Shown: positions 1-8,654 of the stretch, one piece after another
Layout: each line of letters begins with the position of its first letter
Numbering within the stretch: position 1 is the first letter of the stretch
NCBI GenBank assembly: GCA_049604415.1
Contig: JBMYTN010000044.1
Location: 1 to 34,610 of the forward strand
DNA: 34,610 nucleotides
Reading direction: 5' to 3'
DNA from: JBMYTN01 sp049604415
Lineage (GTDB): Bacteria > Pseudomonadota > Alphaproteobacteria > Rhodospirillales > Rhodospirillaceae
Program-made: the position numbers and the translations under genes
Notes under the pieces: generated by a model
What the model was told of the DNA's origin: nothing
Seen by the model: only the letters and a program-made list of their open reading frames with translations
Database searches by the model: none

Positions 1-16
1 CCAAAGCATCGGTCAA

Positions 17-71
17 GACCAGGAGCATTTTCAGCCGAAGTGGGTCCGGTTCGGCTGAAAATGCTGTGGTC
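17..71. repeat. Long interrupted palindrome (possible interspersed repeat element)
   Basis: Two 16-base arms, AGCATTTTCAGCCGAA (24-39) and its exact reverse complement (50-65), flank a 10-base loop. Outside them GACCA (17-21) and TGGTC (67-71) extend the pairing past a one-base bulge. Transcribed from either strand it would form a very stable hairpin. There is no T-run on either side, so it is not a standard intrinsic terminator. It lies downstream of the DUF2336 gene. The shape (AGCAT arms around a short G/C loop) resembles the palindromic intergenic elements scattered through many alphaproteobacterial genomes; that family assignment is inference. Confidence 0.85.
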
Positions 72-116
72 ACAAATGCACTCCGTCAGAATGATTCTAT
101 TAGATCGGATAGGGCT

Positions 117-1283
117 CTAGGCCCGGGCGTCTGGGGCGATGTCCGAGGGCAATTGCGACATTTTGCCCAGCAGATATTCCAAATCATCGGTTTCGAACTC
201 GACACCCAGATCGCCATATTGCGTCAGCACCCGCTCGATCAGACGGCGGCTGAAGCGATCAAGGTCGTTTTTGCGCCCGTCATATTCCATATCGTCGAAC
301 ACATTGATCGCCGCGCGCACCGCCGGGAACAGCTGGTCGGGCATTCCGGCCTTTTGGAAAATGCCTTTCAGGCCAAGCTTACCGCCGTCATGGATCAGCA
401 TGCGCGCATTGACCAAGGGCACATCGGCCAAATCGGCCATGGCATATTCAAAGAAGGTCAGATCCCCCATGCACAGCGCCCGGATGACGATGGAGGGGGT
501 CAGGCGGCCATTGCGCCGCAATTGTTTGACCAGACCGGCAACCTCAGCGGCTGAGGCTTGGCGGGAAATGCCGATCACCGCCTTTTCCCGGCTTTGCAGG
601 ACAATGCCCGTGGCCATGCCTTCGGGCAGTTTGTGATTGGCCAACAGATGGCTTTGCAGGTTTTCCGACACCCGGGTGACCAGCTTTTCCGCCACGGTCA
701 CCGGCAAAGTAGGGCGGTGCACCAGGGGGCCTTGGATCTTGGCATTGTCGCCATAGCGGTCAACCACCTTGATCAAGGTGCCATCGGAGATCGCGGCCTC
801 GTCATTGGCCACCAGCGTGGCGACCACGGTCTCATCACCCCGGTCAACCAGCGCCTCGGACACCACCTCGCCGAGCCCGGAACGCCGGGCGACCACGGCC
901 ATTTTGTCTTGGCCCTGGCTGTTGACAATCTCGACCAAATCCTCGTCGGTCAGGACCGAGGAGAACTCCAGCATCGGTGTGGCCACTTCGGTGACGTCAT
1001 TGGCCAAGGCGCAGGCGACGTCATGGGGCACCAGCGGATTGTCTTTGAGGTTGGCCGACAGGGCTTCGCGGACGCGGATTTCCGCATCCCGGACCATCAG
1101 ACGGAAGATCTCTTCCGCCAGGGCCCGCTCCTTGGCCGATAATGAGGTTGCGCCGAATTGTGACGCGATTTTTTCTGCTGTCTGCGCCCGCGCGGCCGGC
1201 GACGGGTCACTCAACAGCCTTGTGACGTCTCTCCCAGAGAGCATCCCGCCCTCGTCCGACGTGGCCATGGCTTTTTCCACCAT
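117..1283 (-). CDS. DUF2336 domain-containing protein
   Basis: A 388-residue soluble, alpha-helical protein with no signal peptide or membrane segment. The repetitive pattern of short helices, with stretches such as LTDEDLVEIV and the central run of VA/LV-rich helices, matches the DUF2336 family, which is widespread in alphaproteobacteria and has no established biochemical role; HEAT-like folding is an inference. An alternative start is the Met at codon 6 (1268), preceded by GGAAA; the first Met has AGGGA about eight bases upstream, so the choice is open. It lies downstream of tldD on the same strand with a 115-base gap that carries its own extended -10-like sequence, so it is probably transcribed separately. 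Confidence 0.8.
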   Translation of the reverse strand: MVEKAMATSDEGGMLSGRDVTRLLSDPSPAARAQTAEKIASQFGATSLSAKERALAEEIFRLMVRDAEIRVREALSANLKDNPLVPHDVACALANDVTEVATPMLEFSSVLTDEDLVEIVNSQGQDKMAVVARRSGLGEVVSEALVDRGDETVVATLVANDEAAISDGTLIKVVDRYGDNAKIQGPLVHRPTLPVTVAEKLVTRVSENLQSHLLANHKLPEGMATGIVLQSREKAVIGISRQASAAEVAGLVKQLRRNGRLTPSIVIRALCMGDLTFFEYAMADLADVPLVNARMLIHDGGKLGLKGIFQKAGMPDQLFPAVRAAINVFDDMEYDGRKNDLDRFSRRLIERVLTQYGDLGVEFETDDLEYLLGKMSQLPSDIAPDARA

Positions 1284-1295
1284 TGTTACGCATCC

Positions 1296-1348
1296 CTATA
1301 CTCAGAGCCTTCTGCCCCCAGTCGCCCTGTTGCGACGAGTATAGCACA
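1296..1348 (-). promoter_or_regulatory. Extended -10-like promoter overlapping an inverted repeat
   Basis: Reading the minus strand towards the DUF2336 gene, TATACT (1343-1338) is preceded by TGn (1346-1344), an extended -10 arrangement; no convincing -35 is seen. The -10 sits inside an 8-base inverted repeat, GAGTATAG (1337-1344) and CTATACTC (1296-1303), and next to a second one, GTCGC/GCGAC (1321-1325 and 1332-1336). A repressor or RNA structure could use these arms. The promoter call is inference from the motif. Confidence 0.4.
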
Positions 1349-1398
1349 TTGCGCCAAAAGCGAAAATAGCCGCTGACACCCCTTAAAAGATGCGCTGG

Positions 1399-2850
1399 TC
1401 AGACCGCCGTTCCACCAACCGTAATCCCATCGATGCGCAGGGTTGGTTGACCGACACCGACGGGAACGCCCTGGCCCATTTTGCCACATGTGCCGATGCC
1501 CGGATCCAAGGCCATGTCATTGCCGACCATCTGCACCCGGGTGAGCGCATCGGGGCCATTGCCGATCAGGGTGGCGCCTTTGACCGGGCGGGTGACCTTG
1601 CCGTCTTCGATCATATAGGCCTCGGCGGCGGAGAAGACGAATTTGCCCGAGGTGGTGTCAACCTGACCGCCGCCGAAATTGACCGCATAGAGCCCCTTCT
1701 TGACCGAGGCCATGATCTCTTCCGGGTCCTTATCGCCGCCCAGCATGAAGGTGTTGGTCATGCGCGGCAGCGGCACATGGCTGTGGGATTGCCGCCGACC
1801 ATTGCCGGTGGGCTCGACGCCGGACAGCCGGGCGTTCAAGCGGTCCTGCAGGAAGCCGGTCAGGATGCCGTCTTCGATCAGCACATTGCGGCGGCTCGGC
1901 GTGCCCTCATCATCAACGGTGATCGAGCCGCGCCGGTCCGGGATGGTGCCATCATCGATCACGGTCACCCCGGGGGCGGCGACCCGGCTGCCCATCATCT
2001 CAGCAAAGGTCGAGGTGCCTTTGCGGGTGCCGTCGCCCTCCAGGCCATGGCCGATGGCTTCATGCAAGAGGATCCCCGGCCATCCGGCCCCGAGCACGAT
2101 GGGCAGTTCCCCCGCCGGGGCCTCATCGGCCTCCAGATTGACCAGCGCCTGGCGCAGGGCCTCGTCTACCGCACCCTTCCAGGTCTCCGGGGTGACCAAG
2201 CCATCATAGGACACCCGACCGCCCAGGCCGTGATTGCCCATTTCGCGCCGGCCATTGGCATCGGCGCAGACCACCGTGACATTGAGCCGCACCAGGGGGC
2301 GGATGTCGGACACATCGCGGCCATCAGCGCGGAGGATCCGCACCGCCTGCCAGGAGCCCAACAGCGAGGCCATGACTTGCACCACCCGGCTGTCCTTGTC
2401 CCGGGCATAGGCATCAATGTCGTTCATGACTTGCAGCTTGGCTTCGAAGGACAAGGCTTCCAGCGGGTTGCTGTCCATATAGAGGCTGCGATTGGTCCCC
2501 GGCGGCGACACCGTGGCGGTGCCTCCAGAGCCGGAGCGGACAGCGCGCACGGTTTCTGCGGCGCGTTCCAGGGCCTTGTGGTCCAGGGAGCCGGAATGGG
2601 CGAAGCCAACCGCCTCGCCGCTGACCGAGCGCAGGCCGAAGCCTTGATCGGTGTCAAAGCTGGCCGAGCGGATCTTGCCGTCTTCCAGGGACAGGCTTTC
2701 GGTCTGCTTATATTCCAGGAACAGCTCGCCGTCATCGGAGCCCTCCAGGGCATGGGCCACAATGGCGCGGGTGCGCTCGGGGTCCAGCTCGGTCCGATCA
2801 AAAAACAGGTGATCGGTCGATGGGGTCGGGGTGGCAGCGGACTCTGACAT
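1399..2850 (-). CDS. tldD: Metalloprotease TldD
   Basis: A 483-residue cytoplasmic protein of the TldD/PmbA family, full length for TldD. The metal-binding signature HEAIGHGLEGD is present at about residues 263-273 (HExxxH), followed by the typical GTRKGTSTFAEMMG stretch and a Gly-rich C-terminal domain. TldD works with TldE/PmbA as a heterodimeric zinc protease that degrades unfolded or leader peptides, for example in microcin maturation and CcdA turnover in E. coli; the partner is not in this window. The start is well supported by GGAG ten bases upstream of the ATG. It is divergent from the methyltransferase gene across a 144-base spacer. The call is firm. Confidence 0.95.
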   Translation of the reverse strand: MSESAATPTPSTDHLFFDRTELDPERTRAIVAHALEGSDDGELFLEYKQTESLSLEDGKIRSASFDTDQGFGLRSVSGEAVGFAHSGSLDHKALERAAETVRAVRSGSGGTATVSPPGTNRSLYMDSNPLEALSFEAKLQVMNDIDAYARDKDSRVVQVMASLLGSWQAVRILRADGRDVSDIRPLVRLNVTVVCADANGRREMGNHGLGGRVSYDGLVTPETWKGAVDEALRQALVNLEADEAPAGELPIVLGAGWPGILLHEAIGHGLEGDGTRKGTSTFAEMMGSRVAAPGVTVIDDGTIPDRRGSITVDDEGTPSRRNVLIEDGILTGFLQDRLNARLSGVEPTGNGRRQSHSHVPLPRMTNTFMLGGDKDPEEIMASVKKGLYAVNFGGGQVDTTSGKFVFSAAEAYMIEDGKVTRPVKGATLIGNGPDALTRVQMVGNDMALDPGIGTCGKMGQGVPVGVGQPTLRIDGITVGGTAV

Positions 2851-2994
2851 GAAAAGTTACTCCGGCAAAAACATGGGCGTTTCCAGGATTTGGGACTTTG
2901 GCCCCCTGCGGGCAAGGAAAAACAGGCGGGCCGTCTGCAACCGGGATAGTCTGCACCCCATGTCGATGCCGCCCCCCGGCCCGAAGGAGCCCCC

Positions 2995-3693
2995 ATGACC
3001 GACACCCCCATGCCCGCCTGGTGGACCGAAAACGCCCCGGCCTGGATCGACATTGTCCGGAGCCAGAAGGTGCCGTCGCGTCGCTTGGGCACCGATGCGG
3101 CGATCCTGAACGCCGCAAAGGCCCTGCAGCCCAAATCGGTGTTGGATATGGGCTGCGGTGAGGGCTGGCTCTGTCGGGCTTTGGCCGACGACCCCGCCCG
3201 GCAGCGGATCGGGATCGATGTCAGCGCTCCGCTGATCGAGGCCGCACAGACCGCTGATCCGGCGGGCCGGTATTGTGTTGCGCCCTTTGCCGGGCTGCTG
3301 GGGGCGGACAGTCCAGTCGCCCCGGCCAGCGTCGATCTGGTGTTGATGAATTTTGTCCTGCTGGAGGAGGACGCCGAAACCGCCCTGAAAGCCGCCAAAA
3401 GGCTGCGCGCGCCCGGCGGATCGATCCTGATCCAAATGCCCCATCCCTGCTTTACTGCCGGGCCGGAGGGCTACCAGGACGGCCCGCGCCTGGAGCGCTT
3501 TGCCGCCTTTGAGGCAACCGATCCAAGCCAAGGCAGCCCCGCGCCCGCCCTCACCCCCATGACCTGGCGGTTCCGCAGCTTGAACAGTTGGGCGGCCCTA
3601 TTCGCCCGCTGTGGCCTGCGGCTGACCCGGCTGGAGGATGTGGCCCATCCGGAGGGCGGCGCGCCGCTGTCGGCGCTGTTTCACCTCACCTGA
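2995..3693 (+). CDS. Class I SAM-dependent methyltransferase
   Basis: A 232-residue cytoplasmic protein. The glycine-rich SAM-binding loop VLDMGCGEGW is near residues 46-55, followed by the acidic end of strand 2 (GIDVSAPLIEAA) and the motif IV region VDLVLMNFVLLEED near 115-128, which define the Rossmann-like class I methyltransferase fold. Substrate is not predictable from sequence. AAGGAG lies seven bases upstream of the ATG, fixing the start. It is divergent from tldD and the next plus-strand gene is 294 bases away, so it appears monocistronic. Confidence 0.88.
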   Translation: MTDTPMPAWWTENAPAWIDIVRSQKVPSRRLGTDAAILNAAKALQPKSVLDMGCGEGWLCRALADDPARQRIGIDVSAPLIEAAQTADPAGRYCVAPFAGLLGADSPVAPASVDLVLMNFVLLEEDAETALKAAKRLRAPGGSILIQMPHPCFTAGPEGYQDGPRLERFAAFEATDPSQGSPAPALTPMTWRFRSLNSWAALFARCGLRLTRLEDVAHPEGGAPLSALFHLT

Positions 3694-3987
3694 GGGCGAG
3701 ACTCCAACACCCCGACGCGAACATCTGGGCATAAGGTCCCTTGACAGGACGGGGTTCAATCGGGACTGTACCGGCTCAGACACAAAATCATCGAGCGGCG
3801 CAATGGCCTGTTCCGGCCACTCCGAAGACGCCGATACGCTCCCAGGACCGGCCCTGGATCCCGAGCATGGGACCCCAATCAAGTCCGCCTTTGGCCCCCG
3901 CTGTCTTTCGGAGGGGGGGAGCGTCCCGATCACCGTCATTGTCTTTGCAGATCCCTGCTCGTGCCGCTTTTTGGAGGAACCCTTTCC
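3694..3987 (+). other. Intergenic region with a -35-like element
   Basis: No convincing gene is seen; open frames here lack a plausible start or family resemblance. A perfect TTGACA lies at 3741-3746, but the -10 region that should follow 17 bases later (around 3764) reads GACTGT and is weak, so a promoter for the substrate-binding protein is only tentative. A C-rich stretch at about 3895-3901 facing a G7 run at 3911-3919 could pair in the leader. Confidence 0.3.
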
Positions 3988-5253
3988 ATGACCAAGCCCG
4001 TGCCGACCACCCCGTCCCTGTCGCTGAGCAAGCCCATTGGACGCCGCAGGGTCTTGGCCGGAGCAACGGGCCTTGCGCTGGGATCGGCCCTGTCCGGTCC
4101 GTTTATCGGTCGGGCCAAAGCCGCCGAGCCGATCAAAATCGGCGAAATCAACAGCTATTCCCGGATCCCCGCCTTCACCGAGCCCTATCGCAAGGGCTGG
4201 ACCATGGCCCTGGAGCAGATCAACGGCGCTGGAGGCATTATGGGCCGCCAGATCGAGGTCATCTCCCGGGATGATGGCGGCAAACCCGAAGACGCCATCA
4301 CGGCAGCCCAGGAACTGGTGACCTTGCAGAAGGTCGATGTGCTGGCCGGGACCTTCCTGTCCAATGTTGGCTTGGCGGTCTCCGACTTCGCCAAACGGGC
4401 CAAGATTCTGTTCCTGGCTGCCGAGCCCCTGGCCGATGCCATCACCTGGGAGCAGGGCAACCGCTATACCTTCCGCCTGCGCCCGAGCACCTATGTCCAG
4501 GCCGGGGCCCTGGCCCGGGAAGCCGCCAAAATCGAGGGCAATCGCTGGGCCACCATTGCGCCGAATTATGAATATGGCCAATCCTCGGTCGCCCGGTTCC
4601 TGGAGCTGTTGAAGGCCGAGCGCGACGATCTGTCCTTGGTCGGTGAGCAATGGCCAGCCCTGTTCAAGCTGGATGCCGGTCCGACGGTCCAAGCCCTGGC
4701 CGCCACCGCGCCGGACGGCATTTTCAATGTGCTGTTTGGCCCCGATCTGCCGAAATTCGTCCGCGAAGGCACCACCCGGGGGCTGTTTGAGAACCGCACC
4801 GTGGTCAGCATGCTGACCGGCGAGCCGGAATATCTGGTTCCGCTGGGAGCCGAGGCCCCGGAAGGCTGGATCGTCACCGGCTATCCCTGGTACGACATCG
4901 AACATCCGCCCCATAAGATCTTTGTGAAGAACTATCAGGAACGCTTTGGCGAGGATCCCTATCTTGGCTCCCTGGTCGGCTATATTACCCTGACCGCGCT
5001 GGCCGTCGGCATTTTGCGCAATGGCGGCACCAACACCGAAAGCCTGATCGACATTATGGAGGGGATGAGCTTCGAGGCCCCGACCGGCGAGATCACCTTC
5101 CGGGCCGCCGACCACCAAAGCACCATGGGGGCCTGGGTCGGCAAAACCGCCTTGCGCGACGATATGGGCGTTATGGTCGATTGGTCCTATATAGATGGCT
5201 CCGAGATCCTGCCCTCGGAGGAAGAAGCCGCCAAGCTCCGCCCCGCTGAGTAA
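3988..5253 (+). CDS. ABC transporter substrate-binding protein, branched-chain amino acid type, Tat-exported
   Basis: A 421-residue periplasmic binding protein of the LivK/Peripla_BP_6 (type 1) family. The mature part begins near EPIKIGEINSYS, then GGIMGRQIEVISRDDGG and DVLAGTFLSNV, classic family landmarks, and ends with a helical C-lobe. The N-terminus carries GRRRVLAG followed by a hydrophobic segment and an AKAAE cleavage site, typical of a twin-arginine signal. The start at 3988 is chosen over an upstream in-frame GTG (3961) because GGAGG sits ten bases before it, inside the longer reading. No permease or ATPase genes are nearby, so it is an orphan: it may serve a distant Liv-type transporter or a sensor. 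The ligand is unknown. Confidence 0.88.
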   Translation: MTKPVPTTPSLSLSKPIGRRRVLAGATGLALGSALSGPFIGRAKAAEPIKIGEINSYSRIPAFTEPYRKGWTMALEQINGAGGIMGRQIEVISRDDGGKPEDAITAAQELVTLQKVDVLAGTFLSNVGLAVSDFAKRAKILFLAAEPLADAITWEQGNRYTFRLRPSTYVQAGALAREAAKIEGNRWATIAPNYEYGQSSVARFLELLKAERDDLSLVGEQWPALFKLDAGPTVQALAATAPDGIFNVLFGPDLPKFVREGTTRGLFENRTVVSMLTGEPEYLVPLGAEAPEGWIVTGYPWYDIEHPPHKIFVKNYQERFGEDPYLGSLVGYITLTALAVGILRNGGTNTESLIDIMEGMSFEAPTGEITFRAADHQSTMGAWVGKTALRDDMGVMVDWSYIDGSEILPSEEEAAKLRPAE

Positions 5254-5323
5254 GGTCGGGTCTTCCAGATCCTTGCCAGACCGCAGCATGGCTTTGCGCC
5301 GCGCCGCAATCAGGAGCGCCCAG

Positions 5324-6316
5324 ATGGTCCGTATTCCGTTCTCTGCCCCGACGGTCCTTAAGGCATGCGGGGTGGCGTTGGCCGTCTCGCTCGGCCTCGC
5401 TGCCATTGTCGGATCTGGTCCGGCCCCGGCGGCGGCCCAATCCTCGGGCAACGGCCTGGAAAGCCTGGACGGTCTACAAAAGCGCCTGAAGCCCGGCATC
5501 AAAGGGGCAGATGACCGGATCACGGTCGATGCCTTCACCCTGCCCTGGGCCGCAGTGGGCCGGGTCAACCGGTCCGATGGTGCGTTTTGCACTGGCACCT
5601 TGGTTTCGCCGAACAAGGTCCTGACCGCCGCCCACTGCATTTACAACAAACGCACCGGCAATTGGATGCCGCCCTCGGGCCTGCATTTCGCGGCGGGCTA
5701 TCAGCGCGGCGAGTGGCTGACCCACTCCCCGGTGACCCAGGTCGTGACCGGTCCGGGTTACACCCCGACCCGCAGCGGAAAAGGCGGCAAATCCGACCAT
5801 GACTGGGCGATCATGACCTTGGCCAAGCCGATCGGCAATGAGGTCGGCTATTTTGGCACCGCGCCGGGGCTGGAGCGGGCAACCCGGGTCGCCCAGGTCG
5901 GCTACAGCTTTGACCGCCGTCATGTCCAGACCGCCAATCTGGGCTGCAAGGTGCTGGGGCGCGGCGGTCCCAACACCTATGTCCATGACTGTGACACCGT
6001 CAATGGCGACAGCGGCTCGCCGATCTTTGTCTGGGCCAAAGACGGCCCCCGGGTGATCGGCATCCATGTTTCCACCGCCAAAATGAACACCGGCACCTCG
6101 GTCGGCCTGTTCGTCCCGGTTTCCGAACCCCTGCCCAATGAAATCCGCGCCGTCGCTGCCGATTTGCCAGTGGATCAAGACACCGGGGCCTTCCTGGTCG
6201 GCAGCAATGGCTTTGACACCATCGAAGCCTTCCGCGCCAAGATCGAAAGCCCGGAAACCGGCCCGCTGACCAATTATGAGTTCGGCATGCTGGTCATGGG
6301 CTCCACCATAGATTAG
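5324..6316 (+). CDS. Secreted trypsin-like serine protease (S1 family)
   Basis: A 330-residue exported protein. The N-terminus has a hydrophobic segment (ACGVALAVSLGLAAIVG) ending in an APAAAQS-like signal peptidase site. The catalytic triad is complete: His104 in LTAAHC, Asp160 in DHDWAIM, and Ser230 in NGDSGSP. Cysteine pairs around His104 and the CDTVNGDSGSP region fit the chymotrypsin fold; the compact layout resembles the V8/glutamyl-endopeptidase-like branch. The ATG at 5324 is preferred because AGGAG lies seven bases before it; longer readings would overlap the preceding gene. It follows the binding-protein gene by 70 bases and could be cotranscribed. A tail of about 70 residues follows the protease domain and is not recognised. 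Confidence 0.88.
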   Translation: MVRIPFSAPTVLKACGVALAVSLGLAAIVGSGPAPAAAQSSGNGLESLDGLQKRLKPGIKGADDRITVDAFTLPWAAVGRVNRSDGAFCTGTLVSPNKVLTAAHCIYNKRTGNWMPPSGLHFAAGYQRGEWLTHSPVTQVVTGPGYTPTRSGKGGKSDHDWAIMTLAKPIGNEVGYFGTAPGLERATRVAQVGYSFDRRHVQTANLGCKVLGRGGPNTYVHDCDTVNGDSGSPIFVWAKDGPRVIGIHVSTAKMNTGTSVGLFVPVSEPLPNEIRAVAADLPVDQDTGAFLVGSNGFDTIEAFRAKIESPETGPLTNYEFGMLVMGSTID

Positions 6317-6357
6317 CCCCATGCGGGGCAGGCGATCCTTTCCCCCTTTAGGGGTTT
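6316..6357 (+). terminator. Two small hairpins after the protease gene
   Basis: GCCCC-ATGC-GGGGC (6316-6329) starts at the stop codon, and CCCC-TTTA-GGGG followed by TTT (6343-6357) comes just before the next gene. The second has the form of a weak intrinsic terminator, but its stem is only four to five pairs and the T-run short, and it also overlaps the likely ribosome-binding site of the next gene. Confidence 0.3.
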
Positions 6358-6366
6358 GTGCCGCTG

Positions 6367-6906
6367 ATGAAACCGCCTTACACCAGCGCGCTCACAGCGC
6401 TTCGGCTCCCTGACCGTCTGGCCGCTTTTGACCCGGTGGTGATCGGCACGCCGCCCTTGAACTTGGCTATTGAGAGCAGCGATATCGACATCGCCTGTTC
6501 GGCCCCGGAACTGGCGGTTTTTTCAGCCTTTGTTCAATCAGAATTTGGCGACCAAACGGGCTTTGCCCTGCGCCCGGTCACCCATTTGCCGGACCCGGCC
6601 ATGGTCGCCGGGTTTGTCGCCCAGGGCTGGCAGATCGAGCTGTTCTGCCAGAACCTCCCGACCCGGGAGCAATGGGGTGTGCGGCATTTCTACATCGAAA
6701 AGCGGCTGCTCGGTTTGGCACCGCGTCTGCGGGACGCCGTTTTGCGCCTCAAGCAACTGGGTTTGAAAACCGAACCAGCCTTCGCGCAGTTGCTGGACCT
6801 GCCTGGCGATCCCTATGCTGCGCTGCTGGGCTTAGAAAGCTGGTCCGAGGCGCAGTTGAAAGCCTTGCTCGCATCCCAGGGATTTGATCGAATAGACCGT
6901 ATTTAG
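6367..6906 (+). CDS. DUF4269 domain-containing protein
   Basis: A 179-residue soluble protein. The stretch VVIGTPPLNLAIESSDIDIAC resembles the nucleotidyltransferase-like start of the DUF4269 family, with paired aspartates (DIDI) after a GTPPL motif; QIELFCQNLPTREQWGVRHF and the C-terminal PAFAQLLDLPGDPYAALLGLE segment are also characteristic. The family is uncharacterised; a minimal nucleotidyltransferase fold is inferred from the GxP...DxD pattern. The start is ambiguous: ATG at 6367, or a GTG three codons earlier (6358); AGGGG at 6350-6354 is better spaced for the ATG. It is followed by the cyclase gene after 32 bases. Confidence 0.75.
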   Translation: MKPPYTSALTALRLPDRLAAFDPVVIGTPPLNLAIESSDIDIACSAPELAVFSAFVQSEFGDQTGFALRPVTHLPDPAMVAGFVAQGWQIELFCQNLPTREQWGVRHFYIEKRLLGLAPRLRDAVLRLKQLGLKTEPAFAQLLDLPGDPYAALLGLESWSEAQLKALLASQGFDRIDRI

Positions 6907-6938
6907 ACCCATGGTTTACTCTAAAAGGTTTTCAGTCC

Positions 6939-8654
6939 GTGGACGAGATCAGATCCATTCAAATGCAGGTGGGGCGGCAAGCCCTGGCCTTGGGCCATCG
7001 GGTCCAATTGGTCCATTTGGCCTTGGAAGAGATCAAAACCCTGTCGGAGGTCATGATCGATCTGACCCCTTGCCCTCCAGAGGCCATTGACGCGTGGCTT
7101 GAAACGGACGGGTTTACGGAACTCCATCCCGGTTTTTTCGAAAGCAAAATCGCCCATGAGGCTTTCACGCGCGGTACCCTCTGCCCTAATGCGATCACGG
7201 TCCATTGGCCCATGGCCCATCGGAACACTGAGCCCGTGCGCGCATTGTTCTACGCCTTGCGGACCATTGGGCCGCAGTTGGCACGGGTCAAAGCCAGTCT
7301 GGAAGGGGTATCGATCCTCTATTACCAAAATGTCGAGCACAGCTCCGCGCTGGCCTTTCCCTATTTCGATATGTCCAAGGTCATTCCAGCGGATTTCGAC
7401 TGGAAGACCTATCACGCATTTCTCAGCATCGCCCCGGAGGTCAATCCGGAAGGTGCCATTCGCTGGTCGAGCCCGAATATCGATTATGCCGGCGAAGGGC
7501 TGATTTCCATCGCCTCAATCCCAGTGGTCAAGCAAGGCAAGCTATGCGGGCTCTGGAGCATGGATGTCCCCCATCACACCATCCACCGCAATTGTGTGGT
7601 CGAGACCTTGCTGCGGGATCAAGTCAGCTTCATCTCCGATTTCGCGGGCAATCTGATCATTCACCCAACCATCGAAACCACCATCGATAAGGAAAAAGGC
7701 GCGTTCTATCAGGGCACGCTCCGCGACCTCGGTGGCGGCTTTCCAGCCCTCGATTTGGCCGGGCTGGTCTCGACGGGCCAAGGCATTGTGAACATTGTCG
7801 ACGCCTCAGGGGCGGAGTTGGCCCTGGTCTATGAGGTGATCCCGGGCATTGATTGGATTTTGGTCAGCTGCCTGCCGCGAGAGGGCATGGTTGATTTGGC
7901 GATGGAGAAGATCAGCCGGTCTTTTGAGACCATGAAGGGCCGCCAAAGCACCAGCACCATCGATCTGCGCATCGACAATGAACTGCAGGCCCTGGTCGAC
8001 AGCTTCAACGACATGGTCGGCGTGATCCAGTATCACCAGGAGAAGCAAGAAAAAGCGCAGCAGGAAACCCTGGAATATCAGCGCATTCTCAATGAGGAAC
8101 TGGAACAAAAGGTCACGGAACGGACCAAGGAGCTGTCTGACGTCAATGCAGCGTTGATCCACATGGCCAATCATGATCCGCTGACCGGGATTTTTAACCG
8201 GCGGTATTTTTTTGACGCCGCAGGATCCTTGCTGAGTTTGCAGCGCCGGGAGAGCAAACCGGTCTGCTTGCTGATGATGGACATTGATTTCTTCAAATCT
8301 ATCAATGATCAGCATGGGCATCATATGGGTGACCGGGTGCTGAAAGGCTTTGCCGAGAGCGTCACCGATGTGATCCGCACCAGCGATATTTTCGCCCGCT
8401 ATGGCGGCGAGGAATTTGTCCTGTTGCTGCCCAGCACCCCCATCGAGGATTCCCTGATCCTGGCCGAGCGGATCCGCGTCGCCGTTGCGAACAGCGCGGG
8501 CACAACCGGGATCGCCTATACAGTCAGCATTGGTGCTGCGGATTTTGATGGCGATTTGGACGAGAGTTTGCAGCGGGCCGATGCGGCGCTCTATCGGGCC
8601 AAAACCCGGGGCCGGAACCGGGTTGAAGCGGTGTTGCAAGCCGCCGACTCCTGA
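6939..8654 (+). CDS. Diguanylate cyclase with Cache-like sensor domain, apparently cytoplasmic
   Basis: A 571-residue protein making c-di-GMP from two GTP. Residues about 60-330 look like a double Cache sensor (signature W-SSPNIDY-EGLISIASIPVV near 174-196 and a second lobe ending GIDWILVSCLP). A coiled coil follows (about 355-405, KQEKAQQETLEYQ, EELEQKVTERTKEL), then a GGDEF domain from NHDPLTGIFNRR. The active loop is GGEEF (489-493) and the inhibitory I-site RTSD (480-483) sits exactly five residues before it, so it should be active and product-inhibited. Unusually, no transmembrane segment or signal peptide frames the Cache region. The GTG start has AAAGG ten bases upstream; an ATG at 6963 is possible. 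Confidence 0.9.
   Translation: MDEIRSIQMQVGRQALALGHRVQLVHLALEEIKTLSEVMIDLTPCPPEAIDAWLETDGFTELHPGFFESKIAHEAFTRGTLCPNAITVHWPMAHRNTEPVRALFYALRTIGPQLARVKASLEGVSILYYQNVEHSSALAFPYFDMSKVIPADFDWKTYHAFLSIAPEVNPEGAIRWSSPNIDYAGEGLISIASIPVVKQGKLCGLWSMDVPHHTIHRNCVVETLLRDQVSFISDFAGNLIIHPTIETTIDKEKGAFYQGTLRDLGGGFPALDLAGLVSTGQGIVNIVDASGAELALVYEVIPGIDWILVSCLPREGMVDLAMEKISRSFETMKGRQSTSTIDLRIDNELQALVDSFNDMVGVIQYHQEKQEKAQQETLEYQRILNEELEQKVTERTKELSDVNAALIHMANHDPLTGIFNRRYFFDAAGSLLSLQRRESKPVCLLMMDIDFFKSINDQHGHHMGDRVLKGFAESVTDVIRTSDIFARYGGEEFVLLLPSTPIEDSLILAERIRVAVANSAGTTGIAYTVSIGAADFDGDLDESLQRADAALYRAKTRGRNRVEAVLQAADS

Noticed and set aside
1390..2847. Plus-strand 485-codon open frame opposite tldD
   Set aside because: It is the antisense shadow of tldD, whose HEAIGH motif and full family length are clear; the shadow translation is low-complexity and unlike any family.
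3598..5640. 680-codon minus-strand open frame across the binding-protein and protease genes
   Set aside because: It spans two well-supported genes on the other strand; its translation is Gly/Gln-rich antisense sequence.
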